36,170 nt of DNA, from NCBI GenBank assembly GCA_964404035.1, contig CAYOIT010000028.1:1-36170 (forward strand), given 5' to 3'. Below, piece after piece: positions 33,901 to 36,170 of this stretch. Source of the DNA: CAMBRF01 sp964404035. GTDB taxonomy: Bacteria > Verrucomicrobiota > Kiritimatiellia > CAIKKV01 > CAITUY01. Each line of letters opens with the position of its first letter. Position 1 is the first letter of the stretch. The notes under the pieces were generated by a model. It did not search any database and was not told the DNA's origin. It worked only from the letters and a program-made list of their open reading frames with translations. Position numbers and translations under genes: made by a program.

Positions 33901-36062
33901 TGTTTGACCCGCAGAGCCGTCAACAGGTTCGGACGATCGCGACACCCGGCGGCGCCCGCGTCGGCCCCTGGGATCCCACCCGGCTGACGGAGCCGGTGGC
34001 GATGGCCTTTGACGTGAGCAATAAGCTGTGGATTGTGGACTCCTCGTTCCAGCCGAAGCGGATCAGTCGCTGGTCGCTCGACGGGCGGTTCGAGAAAGAC
34101 TTCATGGGTCCCACTCACTACGGGGGCGGCGGCGTGGTGGACCCGGGCGATCCCTCGGTGGTCAATCACCTCGGGATGAAGTTCCGGATGGACTTCACGA
34201 ACCGGACGTGGCGGCTGGAAAGCATTCTGCATGGTTACGAGTCCCGCGGCATGTACATGCCGGACCGGCCCGTGTATTACCGGGGCCACCGTTATCTGAT
34301 CGGCGACCGCCCCGTGGTGGTCCCGTTCGGGGGTGGGGGACCGACGGCGACGATCTGCGAGGAGCGCGAAGGGGTGGCCGTTCCCGTGGTGGCGGCGGGA
34401 CTGTTGGCCGGGTGGACGAGCTTCGGCGGCAACGCCGAAGTGCTGAAGTTGCACAGCAAACTGAACCTTGCCCAGACGGGGTTTGTGTGGAGCGATTTGA
34501 ACCGTGACAGCAAGGCCCAGCCCGACGAAGTCCAGATTCTTTCCGGTGAAGCCTTCCGAAGCATGGCCGGCATCGGCGACGACCTGTCGTTGAATTTCAC
34601 CGGCTGTCGCCTCCGCCTGAAATCGCTGCGCGACGATGGGCTGCCGTTGTACGACATCAAGAGCGTCGAAATGGTTCCGGAGCTGACGGGTCAGTGCCTG
34701 GTGACCACCAATGGCGAAACGTTCGTGATGGGGCATAAGTTCCTGGACCGTTCCGGGAAATTGCTGTGGTCCTATCCGGATCGCTACCTGAGTGTCCAGT
34801 CGTCTTATCTCTCGCCCTGGGGCTTTTATGGGCGGCCGGCCGGTGAGTTGTGCGGCAGCCTGTGGCCGGCAGGATTGTTCTCGGTGAACGGCGAGGACCT
34901 GTTCTGCGTGAACGGCAACAATGGCGATTACTTCACCTTTACGCGGGATGGGTTGCTGGTCGCCTCGATTGTGGGCGGGCCGCGCGGGTACGGGAACCGG
35001 TTCTTCTCGATGCCAGAGTGCGAGCCCGGGAAGACGGACCTCTCCGATCTGCGCAAGACGGTGGAGCAGTTTGGCGGCTGGGTCAGCAGCACGCCGGATG
35101 GCCGCGTCTATGCGACGGTGGGCAAGAATCATGTGACCGTCATCCGTGTGGATGGTCTCGAAAGAATGCAGCGCCTGAAGGGGACGGTCGAGGTGACGAC
35201 AGCCGATATCCAGACCGCGATGAAGTGGGCCGACGAAAAAGGGCGGATTGCCCAGGCGTCGCGCCGCGCGAGCGTGTTCTCGGTGCCGTACCTGGGACGG
35301 AAGCCCACGATCGACGGCGATATTGTCACGGATTGGCCGGTCGAGAAGCCCATGGAAATTCATGAAATCCGCAACGCCAAGGGGGAGGTGGCCGAAGTCT
35401 GGACCGCGTCTCTCGGGTATGATGCCGACCATCTCTATATCGCCGCCAAAGGGATCGAAAACTCACCCATGATGAACCATGCCCCGCAGGAGGATCGGCA
35501 GCGGCTGTTCCAGTTCGGCGACGGATTCGACCTGAATCTCGGCTTGGATGCAAAGGCCGATCCCCGCCGGCAGGAGCCGGTTCCCGGCGATATCCGGGTG
35601 GTGATCACCCTGCTCGGAGACGGGCCGGTGGCGATGCTGTATCGCTACAAGGTGCCGGGCGGCGGCGGGACGCCGGTGACCTTCACGTCGCCGGTGGGTG
35701 AACAGGTTATCGACGAGATCCGCGAACTGCCCGAGGCCCAGATCAAGATCAAACGTCAGGGGGGCTCCGAGCAGTTCTGGACGCTCGAGGCCGCCTTGCC
35801 GTGGAAATCCCTGGGCGGTGCGGCACCGGCGGGCAAGTCAACCTTGCGGGGCGATGTGGGCGTGCTGATCTCCGATCCAAACGGTCTCAGCACCCTTATC
35901 CGCTACTACTGGGCCAATCGTTCCAACGTTGTCATGAGTGACCTGCCATCCGAGTCGCGGATCCTGCCGGGGTTGTGGGGCACCTTTAGGTTTGAGGAGT
36001 TCGATGTATCGAAGAGCATCGAGGAAAGCCTGGGGGATACCCCGCCACTGGGATTGGAATGA
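30921..36062 (+). CDS. Giant secreted protein: FlgD-like, beta-propeller and CBM9-like domains
   Basis: The 1713-residue protein starts with a signal peptide (hydrophobic GGLLALFCAQVASSA, about residues 23-37). A FlgD-type Ig-like segment lies at about 345-410, a possible discoidin-like carbohydrate-binding segment at about 780-890, NHL-like propeller repeats at about 920-1070 (FDQEGSLYVA, FGPDGMLYVL, FDVSNKLWIV) and a CBM9-like domain at about 1455-1705. EF-hand-like loops occur at D679-D690 and D1192-E1203. No catalytic motif is recognised. It probably binds polysaccharide outside the cell. ATG 30921 has GGAGAG upstream. Confidence 0.8.
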   Translation: MHQGSVVMRRFSMRRTLGRGLWGGLLALFCAQVASSATTGPEPSLPAIDAASTDLAMAVSADLIDWDNCIAFGDGHELNKAPREVLLTLLGLAATPSTNQWSTGPLAGEVRHFQVAFHAPVKVGTVCLITEGAVPAVAYLKPEASYPGAMTNDAVWVRVPGGAVNPLPAGTAVRAFRFTYRVSNLPWENGKHASAMVRTLMLGGRFWSPVALGAGSDWTTVTAAKAVQVDRWTGSWPASLKVSGLAVGTLPPGRAVFQALPATVSEHPLAAASNAWGQLVVAACGTGPTVLSTGAGDPIKGLRMECSGYRKGRATPPMLPLVALREGEFPPASFVPDPPFRFGYDMPLNGFMAIRVADASGKEVRRLVAEVERRQGGIVEPWDLKDDNGKYVTPGRYAWRGLARPPLKLTYEMTVYTAGHPPWRAPVPGGGWWMGDHCPPRAVCSVKNRMFFGAQGAEFGVPFIATDLDGHKVWQYDQGIERLVSDGQYAYAVGDDAITRFDPTNGFARKEVLRFKYSEDIPNRAQTWIQAEVSGAACGNGLMAVSYNAPDAPWITSAFTPNDVDLKGCVPAVTGEKVHETDYTPAERIFGTFLAIPSSCAARFGAATATGPTARTLVMALRKEVPVGSIMVPDGTLRVWALRPGKALPAGFRNNAPATADSELLGDKPDDDLGTLSLDASGDGRFAEEDWMPLKMGQKGSSDIAVSPAKGIKTRYIAFSSKNLEYLDCALVLNRRYRNAAPEAKLMFLEGQANGPAGWTTARGDSNPLSTGNPAIAAFVWPSAVPMRGFALLYPMKRAGVAFDVWQGAADAVIDRDALKDDANWKQVFNHVQVENHIKMGWHENRVIHFDLGTTRPVRALRIRLVAMPTRGRLPSGGFGSLVAFQPLGEDPDLPPRLNERVTIVEMPKPETPARELNYLALPRPGPLTFDQEGSLYVACTQGIVRLRNVAQQTNPPVCEPFIPAEAIRRPRALAFGPDGMLYVLSGAINAVQVFDPQSRQQVRTIATPGGARVGPWDPTRLTEPVAMAFDVSNKLWIVDSSFQPKRISRWSLDGRFEKDFMGPTHYGGGGVVDPGDPSVVNHLGMKFRMDFTNRTWRLESILHGYESRGMYMPDRPVYYRGHRYLIGDRPVVVPFGGGGPTATICEEREGVAVPVVAAGLLAGWTSFGGNAEVLKLHSKLNLAQTGFVWSDLNRDSKAQPDEVQILSGEAFRSMAGIGDDLSLNFTGCRLRLKSLRDDGLPLYDIKSVEMVPELTGQCLVTTNGETFVMGHKFLDRSGKLLWSYPDRYLSVQSSYLSPWGFYGRPAGELCGSLWPAGLFSVNGEDLFCVNGNNGDYFTFTRDGLLVASIVGGPRGYGNRFFSMPECEPGKTDLSDLRKTVEQFGGWVSSTPDGRVYATVGKNHVTVIRVDGLERMQRLKGTVEVTTADIQTAMKWADEKGRIAQASRRASVFSVPYLGRKPTIDGDIVTDWPVEKPMEIHEIRNAKGEVAEVWTASLGYDADHLYIAAKGIENSPMMNHAPQEDRQRLFQFGDGFDLNLGLDAKADPRRQEPVPGDIRVVITLLGDGPVAMLYRYKVPGGGGTPVTFTSPVGEQVIDEIRELPEAQIKIKRQGGSEQFWTLEAALPWKSLGGAAPAGKSTLRGDVGVLISDPNGLSTLIRYYWANRSNVVMSDLPSESRILPGLWGTFRFEEFDVSKSIEESLGDTPPLGLE

Positions 36063-36082
36063 GTCGGAGGATTGAAGAGAGC

Positions 36083-36133
36083 CTCTGGACAGGATAGACG
36101 GGATGGTCTGGATATCCTGTTATCCTGTCAGAG
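36083..36133 (+). terminator. Inverted repeat downstream of the giant gene
   Basis: CTCTGGACAGGATA (36083-36096) pairs with TATCCTGTCAGAG (36121-36133), 13 pairs with one bulged G, around a 24-base loop. It starts 20 bases after the stop codon and may end transcription. No T-tract follows. The rest of the window, to 36170, holds nothing I recognise. Confidence 0.45.
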
Positions 36134-36170
36134 TTCTCTGAACGGCCGAATCCGGGTTGACTTGGGCTAG

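Noticed and set aside
32961..35432. 823-codon open frame antisense to the giant secreted protein gene
   Set aside because: Same low-complexity, Arg/Pro/His-rich shadow. The plus-strand frame has a signal peptide, ribosome site and recognisable domains.

Overview
The window is a GC-rich, gene-dense bacterial chromosome segment with no tRNA, rRNA, phage, transposase or CRISPR that I could see. One run of 100 N (25281-25380) shows it is a scaffold, probably from a metagenome or draft genome. The gene content points to the PVC superphylum, most likely a Kiritimatiellota-type organism. It combines a compact division/cell-wall cluster, a eukaryote-type (GT3) glycogen synthase, a fused homocysteine methyltransferase/MetF, L-fucose isomerase and a giant secreted FlgD-like/CBM9-like protein. 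That placement is an inference, not something the sequence proves.

Layout. 1-288: a possible tail of an upstream gene, a strong terminator hairpin and a REP-like double hairpin. 289-1374: a CE15-like esterase. 1432-3276 (minus): GT3 glycogen synthase. 3414-14557 (plus): the dcw cluster mraZ, a doubtful small ORF, rsmH, ftsL, ftsI, murE, murF, mraY, murD, a three-LysM lipoprotein and ftsW, nearly all overlapping or separated by a few bases. murG, murC, murB, ddl, ftsQ, ftsA and ftsZ are absent. 14554-16490 (minus): a two-gene signalling operon of a receiver-PP2C phosphatase (RsbU type) and a double-receiver protein whose second receiver has lost its catalytic residues. 16679-20535 (plus): BHMT-MetF, an SGNH esterase and a TonB-like protein. 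20705-20920: a small zinc-ribbon protein with its own promoter. 20876-26725 (minus): seven genes in one tight run (two CNNM/CBS transporters, a zinc-ribbon/OB-fold membrane protein, hpt, a CDF metal exporter, a TctA/COG1784-like membrane protein and a YdjM-like membrane protein). 26861-29654 (plus): fucI and a cyanophycin-synthetase-like ATP-grasp protein. 29750-30652 (minus): an outer-membrane beta-barrel protein. 30921-36062 (plus): a 1713-residue secreted protein, followed by a terminator-like inverted repeat.

How the genes work together. The dcw run makes lipid II precursors (MurE, MurF, MurD, MraY) and the septal synthase pair FtsW/FtsI with FtsL; the LysM lipoprotein probably binds the product. 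The DNPR motif in MurE predicts meso-diaminopimelate in the wall. FucI, the two esterases, the TonB-like protein and the giant secreted protein suggest life on complex, possibly fucose-containing polysaccharides. The minus-strand membrane operon looks concerned with ion homeostasis.

The most unusual non-coding signal is a dispersed family of GTAG-footed, BIME-like paired hairpins at 142-198, 19655-19707 and 30768-30823, with a single-unit, loop-expanded relative at 29673-29730. Stems differ between copies but stay paired, while the loops stay complementary to each other.
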